Below are positions 33,986-42,101 of a stretch of DNA of 64,000 nt, piece after piece. The notes beneath the pieces were generated by a model. That model was not told the origin of the DNA. It searched no databases and was given only the letters and a program-made list of their open reading frames with translations. This DNA comes from Sporomusa silvacetica DSM 10669 (GTDB lineage Bacteria; Bacillota; Negativicutes; Sporomusales; Sporomusaceae). Both the position numbers and the translations under genes were made by a program. Every line of letters starts with the position of its first letter. The first letter of the stretch is position 1. The stretch lies in contig NZ_LSLK01000059.1 in the NCBI RefSeq assembly GCF_002257705.1, positions 124,001 through 188,000 of the forward strand, given 5' to 3'.

Positions 33986-34789
33986 TTAACTAAAAGTCAG
34001 TAGTGCCCTTCTAATAGTTTCTCTATTTATTCCTGTTAGCTGTGATAGCTTTCTGCCTGACAAACCAGTATCATTCCTTAGTTTAAGTATAAATGCCTTA
34101 AGAATACGCGTGTTTTCTTTTTTGGCTATATCCTTTAAGGTCACTCCATTACTTTGCAAGATATCATTTAATAACCGCTGAACGTAAGCCTCTATTTCCT
34201 CATCCATTTCACTGCAATTACGAATATCAAGGCATTTTTCACCGTCATACTCTGCATGAAACTGCCGAAATCGATTAAGCGCTATCTCGGTCTCCTGTCC
34301 GAACATCCCTAAAACTTCAGTCATCTCAGGTAAATAACGTGTTGCCCCCGGTCCATTTAAGTAAGCTTGAAAACTACTCCATTTATACGACTCGATCCTA
34401 TCTATACCAGCCTTTTCAGGATTCTGGTGAACATAGCGGATAACAGTTACGAAATAGCTGTCGGTCTCTATGTTCTCACTTTTATAACGGTCTTGAAATA
34501 GATGCCCAACCCGCTGGTATTTTTGATTAAAATATTTTACATAGCTTGTTCCAATTCGTTTCATAAGCTTAGCGATGCCATTGCGCCCTTCTTTAACCAC
34601 TAGATGAACGTGATTATCCATTAGACAATAGGCATATAACAAGCAACCTTCATCAGATTTCTTTGCATACAAGAAATCTATGAAGGTTAATTTATCTGCG
34701 TCGTCTAAAAATATATCTCTTCGCTCATTACCACGTAACATTATGTGATAAATGCCTGTTTTACTTAGTTGCCTAGCATTTCTTGGCAT
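33986..34789 (-). CDS. REP-associated tyrosine transposase (RAYT, Y1_Tnp)
   Basis: 267 residues from ATG 34789. The N-terminal Y1 transposase domain has GIYHIMLRGNERRDIFLD, the HUH motif DNHVHLVVKEG (His63 and His65 counting from an earlier GTG) and FNQKYQRVGHLFQDRYKS with the likely nucleophilic tyrosine. The C-terminal part has a helix-turn-helix-like end (TLKDIAKKENTRILKAFILK, LSQLTGINRETIRRAL) related to DnaA-type domains. RAYTs mobilise REP palindromes as single-stranded DNA. Matching repeats lie on both sides. Usually single-copy and domesticated, not a classical insertion sequence. Confidence 0.88.
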   Translation of the reverse strand: MPRNARQLSKTGIYHIMLRGNERRDIFLDDADKLTFIDFLYAKKSDEGCLLYAYCLMDNHVHLVVKEGRNGIAKLMKRIGTSYVKYFNQKYQRVGHLFQDRYKSENIETDSYFVTVIRYVHQNPEKAGIDRIESYKWSSFQAYLNGPGATRYLPEMTEVLGMFGQETEIALNRFRQFHAEYDGEKCLDIRNCSEMDEEIEAYVQRLLNDILQSNGVTLKDIAKKENTRILKAFILKLRNDTGLSGRKLSQLTGINRETIRRALLTFS

Positions 34790-34809
34790 AGAAATCACCC
34801 AAGACCATT

Positions 34810-34906
34810 ATATTCCAGGATTAGTTTGTTGTCAATCAGAACCGTCCCCAGTGGCACGCGCAATGGCACGCGCAAGACAAATCCCTGTCCCTTTGTCTGG
34901 TCTTGG
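34810..34906. repeat. REP-like composite, copy C, upstream of RAYT
   Basis: TATATTCCAGGATTAGT block, TGTCAATCAGAACCGTCCCC with AGTGGCAC (core 34840-34856), a duplicated GGCACGCGCAA, then GACAAATCCCTGTCCCTTTG with TCTGGTC. This is the most complete copy in the window and starts about 20 nt from the RAYT start. Confidence 0.6.
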
Positions 34907-34958
34907 CAACCAGATCGTCCCAAGGGTAGTTTTTCAATGTGCGGCGATATCGTAACGT

Positions 34959-36086
34959 TTATTCCTTTCCCCAGATTATCTTATTCACGATCTTTGTATA
35001 ACTCTGAATGATTTTTATCACCTTGACTGATACATTAGCGTCCACATAATCAATGACTGGTAACACTAATTCATTGTTCTCCCACATGCTTCTGCATAAT
35101 TCAACTGCCTGCCTTACATCTTCTTGCTTTATGCCACCGAGTATAATCGCACCCTTATCTAAAGCTTCTGGTCGTTCTGTAGAAGTTCTTATAGATACAG
35201 CAGGGAATCTCAATATTGAAGCTTCTTCAGGTACAGTTCCACTATCAGAAAGTACGCAATAAGCATTAATCTGAAGATTATTATAATCAAAAAAACCAAA
35301 TGGTTTTAAATTTCTAACTAAGTGGTGAAATTGAAATCCTCTTTTTTCAATAATATTCATACTTCTTGGATGAGTAGAATAAATCACTGGCATTTGATAC
35401 TTGTCCGCGATCTCATTGATAGCATTCATTAATGATAAAAAGTTTTTCTCATTATCTATATTTTCTTCTCGATGAGCTGAGACTAGTATATACTTTCCTT
35501 TTTCCAGTCCAAGGCTTTCGATTATTTTACTTGAAAAAATCCTATCTTCATATTTTTTTAATACTTCAGTCATAGGAGAACCGGTAACATAAATATGCTC
35601 TTTCCTATAACCCTCAGAAATCAAATACCTTCTCGCGTGTTCTGTATATGGCAAATTTACGTCTGAAATGTGATCTACTATTTTCCTATTTATTTCTTCT
35701 GGAAGGTTTTGATCAAAACATCGATTTCCGGCTTCCATATGAAAAATCGGTATTTTTAAACGCTTTGCTGAAATAGCTGATAACGCTGAATTTGTATCTC
35801 CCAAAATAAGTAATGCGTCAGGCTTTTCTTGGTCTAACAAATCATAAGACTTTGCGATTATATTTCCCATGGTTTCTCCTAAATTTTTACCTACACTATC
35901 TAAGTAAAAATTTGGAGCTCTTAATTCTAAGTCTTCAAAAAATACTTGGTTTAAAGTATAGTCCCAGTTTTGTCCAGTATGTACTAATATATGGTTAAAG
36001 TATTCATCCATTTTTTTTATAGTTTCACTGAGTCTAATAATTTCAGGCCGTGTTCCTACTATTGTCATTACTTTAAGTTTTTGCAT
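34959..36086 (-). CDS. wecB: Non-hydrolysing UDP-N-acetylglucosamine 2-epimerase family (UDP-L-HexNAc 2-epimerase by context)
   Basis: 375 residues: KVMTIVGTRPEIIRLSETIK, LVHTGQNWDYTLNQVFFEDL, LLILGDTNSALSAISAKRL, FHMEAGNRCFDQNLPEEINR, ILVSAHREENID and SDSGTVPEEASILRFPAVSI. This is the WecB fold. Because fnlA and a 4-reductase gene lie directly upstream, the likely substrate is UDP-L-RhaNAc or UDP-L-PneNAc rather than UDP-GlcNAc, giving UDP-L-QuiNAc or UDP-L-FucNAc (as FnlC/CapG/WbjD/WbvD do). Last gene before the repeat patch. Confidence 0.88.
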   Translation of the reverse strand: MQKLKVMTIVGTRPEIIRLSETIKKMDEYFNHILVHTGQNWDYTLNQVFFEDLELRAPNFYLDSVGKNLGETMGNIIAKSYDLLDQEKPDALLILGDTNSALSAISAKRLKIPIFHMEAGNRCFDQNLPEEINRKIVDHISDVNLPYTEHARRYLISEGYRKEHIYVTGSPMTEVLKKYEDRIFSSKIIESLGLEKGKYILVSAHREENIDNEKNFLSLMNAINEIADKYQMPVIYSTHPRSMNIIEKRGFQFHHLVRNLKPFGFFDYNNLQINAYCVLSDSGTVPEEASILRFPAVSIRTSTERPEALDKGAIILGGIKQEDVRQAVELCRSMWENNELVLPVIDYVDANVSVKVIKIIQSYTKIVNKIIWGKE

Positions 36087-36104
36087 TAGTAATTCTCCTT
36101 TGAT

Positions 36105-36959
36105 TTATACAAAGTAGTGTTGATATAACTTTTTATGGTCTTGAATCCAGTCTTTTATATCCTTTATCATATTTTCATATGAAGGAACAACAAAATCAAA
36201 ATCAGTTCGATTATTTATAAGTGATTTATTTAATATAACATCATCACTCTTATTTATTATTAATTGATCATTTTTAAAATATTTATTAAACAAATTAAGC
36301 ATATCATATTTATTTATTGTATCATTATTTACTAAATTGTATAATCCAACCAAATTATCTCTCGTGGCTTTTTCCATGGCTTTGGCTAATGTGAACGTAG
36401 TTACCCCTGTCCAAATAGCCTTTTCATACCCTTTAATTTCCCCGCGTTGCCTCATAAACCAATTAAATAATCCTATTCCATTTTTGTTCATGTCCGGACC
36501 AATTATAGAGTTTCTAAATGTCAGATCCTTGTCGTTTTCCAATTCACCTAAAGCTTTTGACCTATCATAAAATGTTTCTCCATCCCTGAGCGAACTCTCG
36601 TGATAATTACCAGACTTCCCTGAAAAAACACAATCTGTACTCATCTGAATAATTTTAGTTTTAGAGTTTCGGGTAATGTGACTTAGATAATGCGGTAAAT
36701 AGCTATTTATCAATACAGCTTGATGCTTATTGTCTTCAGCGCTTTGATTTAATATACCAATACAGTTAATTACGGCATCAAACTCACTTTTCTCTACTGC
36801 TTCTTCAACCATTTTTAAATCACTAATATCACCAATAATATTTTTGCAAAATGGAAAAGGCTGTCTTGTGAAAGCTGTAACCTTATGACCTTGTTCTTTT
36901 AAGTAAATGGATATCGTATGTCCTGCCATACCATTAGCCCCAAATACTATAAAATTCAA
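36105..36959 (-). CDS. RmlD-like 4-keto-HexNAc reductase (WbvR/QnlA-like), no cupin domain
   Basis: 284-residue SDR: NFIVFGANGMAGHTISIYLK, QMSTDCVFSGKSGNYHES, YDRSKALGELEND (YxxxK) and RNSIIGPDMNKNGIGLFNWF. The domain is like RmlD. The equivalent enzyme in L-FucNAc pathways (CapF/FnlB/WbjC) is about 370 residues with a C-terminal cupin that epimerises C3; that domain is missing here. The shorter form is the one known from the UDP-L-RhaNAc to UDP-L-QuiNAc pathway. Strongly AT-rich coding sequence. Confidence 0.8.
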   Translation of the reverse strand: MNFIVFGANGMAGHTISIYLKEQGHKVTAFTRQPFPFCKNIIGDISDLKMVEEAVEKSEFDAVINCIGILNQSAEDNKHQAVLINSYLPHYLSHITRNSKTKIIQMSTDCVFSGKSGNYHESSLRDGETFYDRSKALGELENDKDLTFRNSIIGPDMNKNGIGLFNWFMRQRGEIKGYEKAIWTGVTTFTLAKAMEKATRDNLVGLYNLVNNDTINKYDMLNLFNKYFKNDQLIINKSDDVILNKSLINNRTDFDFVVPSYENMIKDIKDWIQDHKKLYQHYFV

Positions 36960-36960
36960 A

Positions 36961-37983
36961 TCAGTACCTCCCCCACCGTTCTAATTCAAACTGTATGTCT
37001 TTAATTTGCAGCAACTTTTCTTTGATTTGATTGATATTAAGCCGTTCTGTATTATGAGAGTTATATTCATCAGAAGTCGATAGTCTTTGATTACCTACAA
37101 CGAAATATTTATCATAGTTTAAGTCTCGCTTGTCTGCAGGTATTCTGAAAAATCCTCCCATATCCTCTGCCACTAAATATTCTTCTTTAGTAAGAAGTGT
37201 TTCATACAATTTCTCACCATGACGTGTTCCAATAATTTTGATTTCATTCTCAGCATGAAATACTTCTTTTATAGCTTGTGCTAAATCACCAATAGTAGAT
37301 GCTGGTGCTTTTTGCACCATAATGTCACCTGCTTCAGCATTTTCGAACGCAAATAATACTAACTCTACAGCTTCATCAAGACTCATAAGAAACCTAGTCA
37401 TATAAGGATCAGTAATAGTAATTGGTTGTCCACTTTTTATTTGTTCAATGAAAAGTGGGATGACTGACCCTCTCGATGCCATAACATTTCCATACCGGGT
37501 ACCACAGATTAGAGTTCTATCTGATGATATTGTTCTTGATTTTGCAACAAATACTTTTTCCATCATGGCTTTTGAAATTCCCATAGCATTGATAGGATAA
37601 GCAGCTTTGTCCGTTGACAAGCAAATCACCTTTTTTATCCCGCATTCTATAGCTGCTGTAAGTACATTGTCAGTTCCTAGTATGTTGGTTTTCACTGCTT
37701 CAAGAGGAAAAAATTCGCATGAGGGTACTTGTTTTAAAGCTGCAGCATGAAATATATAATCCACATCATGAATAGCATTTTTTACACTAGCTAAGTCCCT
37801 AACATCGCCTATGTAAAATTTTAATTTATCATTTTTATACAATTTCCTCATATCATCTTGCTTTTTTTCATCTCTTGAAAAAATACGAATTTCGGCTATA
37901 TCTGTATTTAGAAATCTCTTCATTACAGCATTTCCGAATGAACCAGTTCCGCCTGTAATCAATATGGTTTTACCTTTAAACAT
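36961..37983 (-). CDS. fnlA: UDP-GlcNAc 4,6-dehydratase (5-inverting), FnlA/CapE/WbjB type
   Basis: 340 residues from ATG 37983 (GGGGGGAG 9 nt upstream). SDR with KTILITGGTGSFGNAVMKRF, AALKQVPSCEFFPLEAVKTN, LSTDKAAYPINAMGISKAMM (catalytic T-D-K and M/K) and RYGNVMASRGSVIPLFIEQI. CapE-type enzymes remove water across C4-C6 and invert C5 of UDP-GlcNAc, starting L-configured 6-deoxy-HexNAc sugars. Overlaps the upstream glycosyltransferase gene by 8 nt. Confidence 0.88.
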   Translation of the reverse strand: MFKGKTILITGGTGSFGNAVMKRFLNTDIAEIRIFSRDEKKQDDMRKLYKNDKLKFYIGDVRDLASVKNAIHDVDYIFHAAALKQVPSCEFFPLEAVKTNILGTDNVLTAAIECGIKKVICLSTDKAAYPINAMGISKAMMEKVFVAKSRTISSDRTLICGTRYGNVMASRGSVIPLFIEQIKSGQPITITDPYMTRFLMSLDEAVELVLFAFENAEAGDIMVQKAPASTIGDLAQAIKEVFHAENEIKIIGTRHGEKLYETLLTKEEYLVAEDMGGFFRIPADKRDLNYDKYFVVGNQRLSTSDEYNSHNTERLNINQIKEKLLQIKDIQFELERWGRY

Positions 37984-39190
37984 ATTGATCATCTCCCCCC
38001 CATCCAAGCTTATTCAATAATTTAATTAGTTTTTCCATATATATTTTTTTCGAGAAATTATTCTCGTAGTATTTTTTTGCATTTCTACCATATATATCAT
38101 GCTTATCTCTTTCTACTGAAAACTTTTTTATAATATCAGCTAGCCCTTTATAATCTTCTGCAGGACAACATAAGCCACATTCAGCTTCATTAATGACCAC
38201 TTGGGTCTCACCGTCGATAGCCCCAATTATTGGTTTTCCTACAGCCAGATAAGACTGGACCTTATTGGGTAACGTATAAGAAATAACCTTATTGGCTTTT
38301 AAGGTGACAAGAAAAGCGTCCGCCATTTGATAAAAACGAGGCATATGAGAAATTGGATGTTGTCCATAGAAAATTATATTTTTGAGTTCAAGTTGACTTG
38401 TCAATGCTTCGCATTTATGACGCGAAGATCCGTCACCAATGATATGCCATTTTATATGGCTATAATCCTTGAGTTCATTTGCTGCATAGATAATTGTTTC
38501 TACACTTTGCATTTCACCAATATTACCTGCAAATACTAAATTTATGCCATCACCGCTGGAAGGCGCTATGGTATGGATTTCTTCAAATAAGGCTTCTGCA
38601 TATACTGGCAAATAAGTAATATTACCATGAATGTCCAGCGTATTGTTAAAATATTCCTTAAACAGCTTTGAACTCGTAAAAATTTCATCTGCACTTTTAT
38701 AAATCCACTTACTTAACCTCAATAAAATAATATAAAGTTTGCTTGTCGGCGAAATTCCTGCTGATGCTATGCTCTCAGGCCATAAATCATGACAATAAAT
38801 AATCAAGGGTTTATTAGTCAATTTTTTGAGTATAATAGCTGGTAACGCCATTGTTACAGGAGACAGCTGATAAACTAAAATTACGTCAAAATCTTTTTTT
38901 ATAAAGAAAGAGCTAATAATAGAAGATACAGCAAAACTAATATAATTTAATCCTAATCGTTTTATTCCGTTCCCTCTTCCAATTAGCCAGGAGCGGATAA
39001 CGTTCACTCCATTGATCTTTTCTCTTCCGTTTTTAAACCAGGTATACTTCTTATCTACTATCCCGCTAGGGTAGTTAGGCAGTCCCGTTAAGACACTTAT
39101 TTGATGTCCTGCTTCTACTAATTGAAAGCATATATCATTAACTCGGAATTGCTCAGGATAAAAATATTGACACACAACAAGTATTTTCAT
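37976..39190 (-). CDS. wbuB: WbuB-like family 4 glycosyltransferase
   Basis: 404 residues from ATG 39190 (AAGGA upstream). It starts KILVVCQYFYPEQFRVNDIC and has DVILVYQLSPVTMALPAIIL, IIYCHDLWPESIASAGISP, VFAGNIGEMQSVETIIYAA and the C-terminal sugar-nucleotide site NKVQSYLAVGKPIIGAIDGE. This is the WbuB group, found beside fnlA-type genes and thought to transfer L-FucNAc or L-QuiNAc. The adjoining fnlA/reductase/wecB trio would supply its donor. It begins 1 nt after the upstream SDR gene. Confidence 0.85.
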   Translation of the reverse strand: MKILVVCQYFYPEQFRVNDICFQLVEAGHQISVLTGLPNYPSGIVDKKYTWFKNGREKINGVNVIRSWLIGRGNGIKRLGLNYISFAVSSIISSFFIKKDFDVILVYQLSPVTMALPAIILKKLTNKPLIIYCHDLWPESIASAGISPTSKLYIILLRLSKWIYKSADEIFTSSKLFKEYFNNTLDIHGNITYLPVYAEALFEEIHTIAPSSGDGINLVFAGNIGEMQSVETIIYAANELKDYSHIKWHIIGDGSSRHKCEALTSQLELKNIIFYGQHPISHMPRFYQMADAFLVTLKANKVISYTLPNKVQSYLAVGKPIIGAIDGETQVVINEAECGLCCPAEDYKGLADIIKKFSVERDKHDIYGRNAKKYYENNFSKKIYMEKLIKLLNKLGWGGDDQYV

Positions 39191-39191
39191 T

Positions 39192-40085
39192 TTATTTTCC
39201 TTTATGATAGTATTCAATGTACTCTTTTACTTCATTTTTTATACCGTCTTCAAAGGAAACGGGTGAGTAATTAAAGTCTTGAGTTGCTGCTTTGTAACTA
39301 AAAGCTTTATCTTCCTGCATTCTGAGTACTTGTTCAACAGATATTATTGCGTGTTTATTAAAATAATTATAGATTTTTGCAGCAAAAACAGAAATAGGCA
39401 GAGGCACTTTAACTATTATGTTTTTTCTGCCTAATTCTTCAGATACACATTTAACTAAGTCAATGTAATGTAAAGAATGTCTACCCGCTAAATTATACTC
39501 CTTATTAAAGGCTATATTTGCATTTGTTAACACGTCATAATATGCATACCCTAAATCTTTAGCATGAACAGGTTGCATAAGATTCTCACCGTTTCCAAAC
39601 AAAGGAAAGAACTTATGTCTATATAAATAATCTATTAGTTTATACATATTCCGATCGTGTGAAGATCCATATATCATGGTCGGTCTCAATACCGTAATTC
39701 CTATTTGATTACGTTTCTTAAGTATCCCATCTTCGATTTTTATATATTCTTCTGATGCACTTTTAAATTTCGAATATCTTCCTGTGGTATGAACAAGTAT
39801 TGCCCACTTTAGATTATTTTTTATAGCCGCATCAATCACATTATTTGAAAATAATATAGATGAAATATGCAATAGCGTTTTAACATTACACATTGAATAG
39901 TCCAATAAGTCTTTATCTTCAAGGCTTCCGTATACTTTTTCTATGTTAAGACCCGAATGATCAAGGAACTTCGTATCACTATTTTCTCTTACTAAGCATT
40001 TGATTTTACCTTGATATTTTTCCTTAATTAATCTATTTAAAAACCACTTGCCTGTATGTCCTGTGATACCTGTCACAAATAGCAT
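39192..40085 (-). CDS. NAD(P)-dependent SDR, probable nucleotide-sugar 4-reductase (WbpV/WreQ-like)
   Basis: 297 residues. The N-terminus LFVTGITGHTGKWFLNRLIK is a TGxxGxxG cofactor loop. The usual YxxxK is changed: the best candidate is EEYIKIEDGILK. LRPTMIYGSSHDRNMYKLID and a QPVHAKDLGYA motif follow. The architecture resembles the reductases that pair with WbpM-type dehydratases and an initiating sugar transferase, as its neighbour at 40123 is. The substrate is inferred; a plain epimerase is the alternative. Confidence 0.7.
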   Translation of the reverse strand: MLFVTGITGHTGKWFLNRLIKEKYQGKIKCLVRENSDTKFLDHSGLNIEKVYGSLEDKDLLDYSMCNVKTLLHISSILFSNNVIDAAIKNNLKWAILVHTTGRYSKFKSASEEYIKIEDGILKKRNQIGITVLRPTMIYGSSHDRNMYKLIDYLYRHKFFPLFGNGENLMQPVHAKDLGYAYYDVLTNANIAFNKEYNLAGRHSLHYIDLVKCVSEELGRKNIIVKVPLPISVFAAKIYNYFNKHAIISVEQVLRMQEDKAFSYKAATQDFNYSPVSFEDGIKNEVKEYIEYYHKGK

Positions 40086-40122
40086 TAATTGTCCTCCATA
40101 GTTCTCTTAGCTAATATACTTC

Positions 40123-40734
40123 TTATTGATTTACCTTTTTACTTGATTGGCTGGCTCCTTCTCGTACTCCCTCACTCTTTAAAACGGTAAAAACCGTTTT
40201 AAAAAATATCTCCACATCAAAACTAAAGCTCATTCTTGTAACATACTCTCCATCAAACCTAGCTTTAACATCAATCGGCAGTTCATCTCTACCATTAATC
40301 TGTGCCCATCCTGTTAGACCTGGATACAAATCGTTAGCACCATATATATCTCGCTCGACTATTAAATCATACTGATTCCATAAAGCTGGTCTAGGACCAA
40401 TAATGCTCATTTCGCCTTTCAATATATTGATAATCTGTGGTAATTCATCTAAACTTGTCTTTCTTAAAACCCTACCAACATTGGTTATAAATATATCAGA
40501 ATTTTGGAGTAAATGAGTAGGCTTATCTTGGGGTGTATCTGTCCGCATAGTTCTAAATTTCAAAATATAAAATTCTTTTTTATTCTTCCCTATCCGTTTT
40601 TGTTTAAAAAAGACCGATCCCTTAGAATCTACTTTTATTAAAAGTGCAATTAGTAAAAAAATGGGGCAAAAAATAAACATTGCAATAAAAGATATTGTAA
40701 TATCTAAAATAGGTTTGATTCTTGAGTACTTCAT
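40123..40734 (-). CDS. Bacterial sugar transferase (initiating phosphoglycosyltransferase, PglC/WcaJ-C type)
   Basis: 203 residues with one N-terminal re-entrant or transmembrane segment (LDITISFIAMFIFCPIFLLI) and the catalytic domain: GSVFFKQKRIGKNKKEFYIL, KFRTMRTDT, GRVLRKTSLDELPQIINIL, GEMSIIGPRPAL and YPGLTGWAQINGRDELPID. It puts the first sugar phosphate on undecaprenyl phosphate and so starts the repeat unit. The short form without the four extra N-terminal helices often uses 6-deoxy-HexNAc donors. Start at 40734 with TGGGG upstream. Confidence 0.9.
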   Translation of the reverse strand: MKYSRIKPILDITISFIAMFIFCPIFLLIALLIKVDSKGSVFFKQKRIGKNKKEFYILKFRTMRTDTPQDKPTHLLQNSDIFITNVGRVLRKTSLDELPQIINILKGEMSIIGPRPALWNQYDLIVERDIYGANDLYPGLTGWAQINGRDELPIDVKARFDGEYVTRMSFSFDVEIFFKTVFTVLKSEGVREGASQSSKKVNQ

Positions 40735-40815
40735 AAATAACACCCCACATATAAATCATGTCCACTACCAATGTCTAAAATTACGTTGTTCAATATTAAT
40801 TTATTAAAAAGCTGG

Positions 40816-40923
40816 CTAAAGAAGCATTTGTAAACAATCCTTTATTGTATCTGCAGTTTCTGCTTGAGAAATAATGCGTGGAAGTCCCCACCTATTACCC
40901 CTTACATATTCATCTGAAAACAT
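40816..40923 (-). pseudogene. 35-codon open fragment, possible 3' remnant of a glycan gene
   Basis: A minus-strand frame from ATG 40923 reads FSDEYVRGNRWGLPRIISQ and continues AETADTIKDCLQMLL to a stop at 40816. A stop lies directly upstream and no ribosome-binding site is visible. It looks like the C-terminal end of a longer protein, left after replacement between the GT4 gene and the sugar transferase gene. Family not recognised. Confidence 0.3.
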
Positions 40924-40970
40924 TCAGGCCCAGAAATGAAATTTAGAAAGATCATCTTGTATACCCAAAT

Positions 40971-42101
40971 TCATGAAAGCAATCTCTGATAGAGCTCTAT
41001 ATATTGCTTAGCAGTCGCGTCCCAGGTATAATTACTACTTACGTAATGCTGAAGACAATGACCCATGTCATGAAAGGAACTCCGCTGTTTCAGTAAGTTA
41101 TCTAGACCGTAGTGAATGCCTTTCACTGTAGCCGAAACGACTTCGCCCCCCCCAACTATAGCTACCTCATCAAATCCACATTGGTCGGTCAGCAGAACTG
41201 GTGTCGCAGCAATTCCGGCTTCCAAGGCAACGATTGACATGGCTTCCTGTCGTGATGGGATTACTAAAATATCAGCAGCGTGATATATCATAGATTTTTC
41301 TTCTCCACCCAAATATCCAATAAAATGAATTCTGTTATCTACCCCAGTTTTTCTCGCTGTTTTCATCAATTCATCCAACATGCCTTGATCTGGACCAACA
41401 AAAACAAGATGATAATTGGGGAATTCACTTGCTAGTGACGCAAAAGCCTGCAACAATAAATCAGGTCCCTTAATGGGATGTAATCTCCCCACGAACAATA
41501 CAAAAGGATTAGCTCCCAATTTGTATTTTCTGCGTATATAACAATTGTCATAAGTAGCAAAGTCATCCGGGTTAATACCATTAGGAATAATTGTTATCTT
41601 GCTCTCATCTACCATATAATGCCGAAATAGCTCAATCTCCTTTTCTGTAATAGTGATATACCCATTGGCATTTTTTAGAATTTTTTTCCCCACGAAGTAA
41701 TTAAAAACACGCTTAAATATTTTGGATCTACCATAGATAACTAATTCTCCAGCAGGACAAAGCACATACGGCTTATTAAATTTTCGTGCTGCATGATATA
41801 CAAGCGCATTTATTAAAGTCCAATGACTCATGAGATGAACTATATCTACCGACTCTACAATTCGGTATATCTCAGTGAGAGAAACCGCCGGAATATAAAA
41901 ACGACGATTTAGGCAAGATAATGCATGTAACTTTACCCCGCTCAATGCTGCACGGCGTTCTGATGTTAGCCCAACATCAGTAGTAAGTAGGCTGCAGTCA
42001 ATCCCTAGACGTGCTAATGTACGACTGAGCTGAAAAGTCCGTTCTGCTGTTCCGCCACCACTTACCGGATCTATACTCATATTAACGTTTAGTACTTTCA
42101 T
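40971..42101 (-). CDS. Family 4 glycosyltransferase (GT-B)
   Basis: 376 residues: GGGTAERTFQLSRTLARLGI at the N-terminal acceptor side, IVHLMSHWTLINALVYHAAR, IPNGINPDDFA, FVLFVGRLHPIKGPDLLLQA and the Ex7E signature SRQEAMSIVALEAGIAATPV. A retaining transferase using a nucleotide sugar, cytoplasmic, acting on the lipid-linked repeat unit; donor unknown. It overlaps the upstream SDR gene by 20 nt, so both are co-translated. Confidence 0.9.
   Translation of the reverse strand: MKVLNVNMSIDPVSGGGTAERTFQLSRTLARLGIDCSLLTTDVGLTSERRAALSGVKLHALSCLNRRFYIPAVSLTEIYRIVESVDIVHLMSHWTLINALVYHAARKFNKPYVLCPAGELVIYGRSKIFKRVFNYFVGKKILKNANGYITITEKEIELFRHYMVDESKITIIPNGINPDDFATYDNCYIRRKYKLGANPFVLFVGRLHPIKGPDLLLQAFASLASEFPNYHLVFVGPDQGMLDELMKTARKTGVDNRIHFIGYLGGEEKSMIYHAADILVIPSRQEAMSIVALEAGIAATPVLLTDQCGFDEVAIVGGGEVVSATVKGIHYGLDNLLKQRSSFHDMGHCLQHYVSSNYTWDATAKQYIELYQRLLS

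Noticed and set aside
33986..34789. RAYT gene as an IS200/IS605 insertion sequence
   Set aside because: No TnpB partner and no clear left and right IS ends; C-terminal extension and surrounding REP-like repeats fit the RAYT group better.
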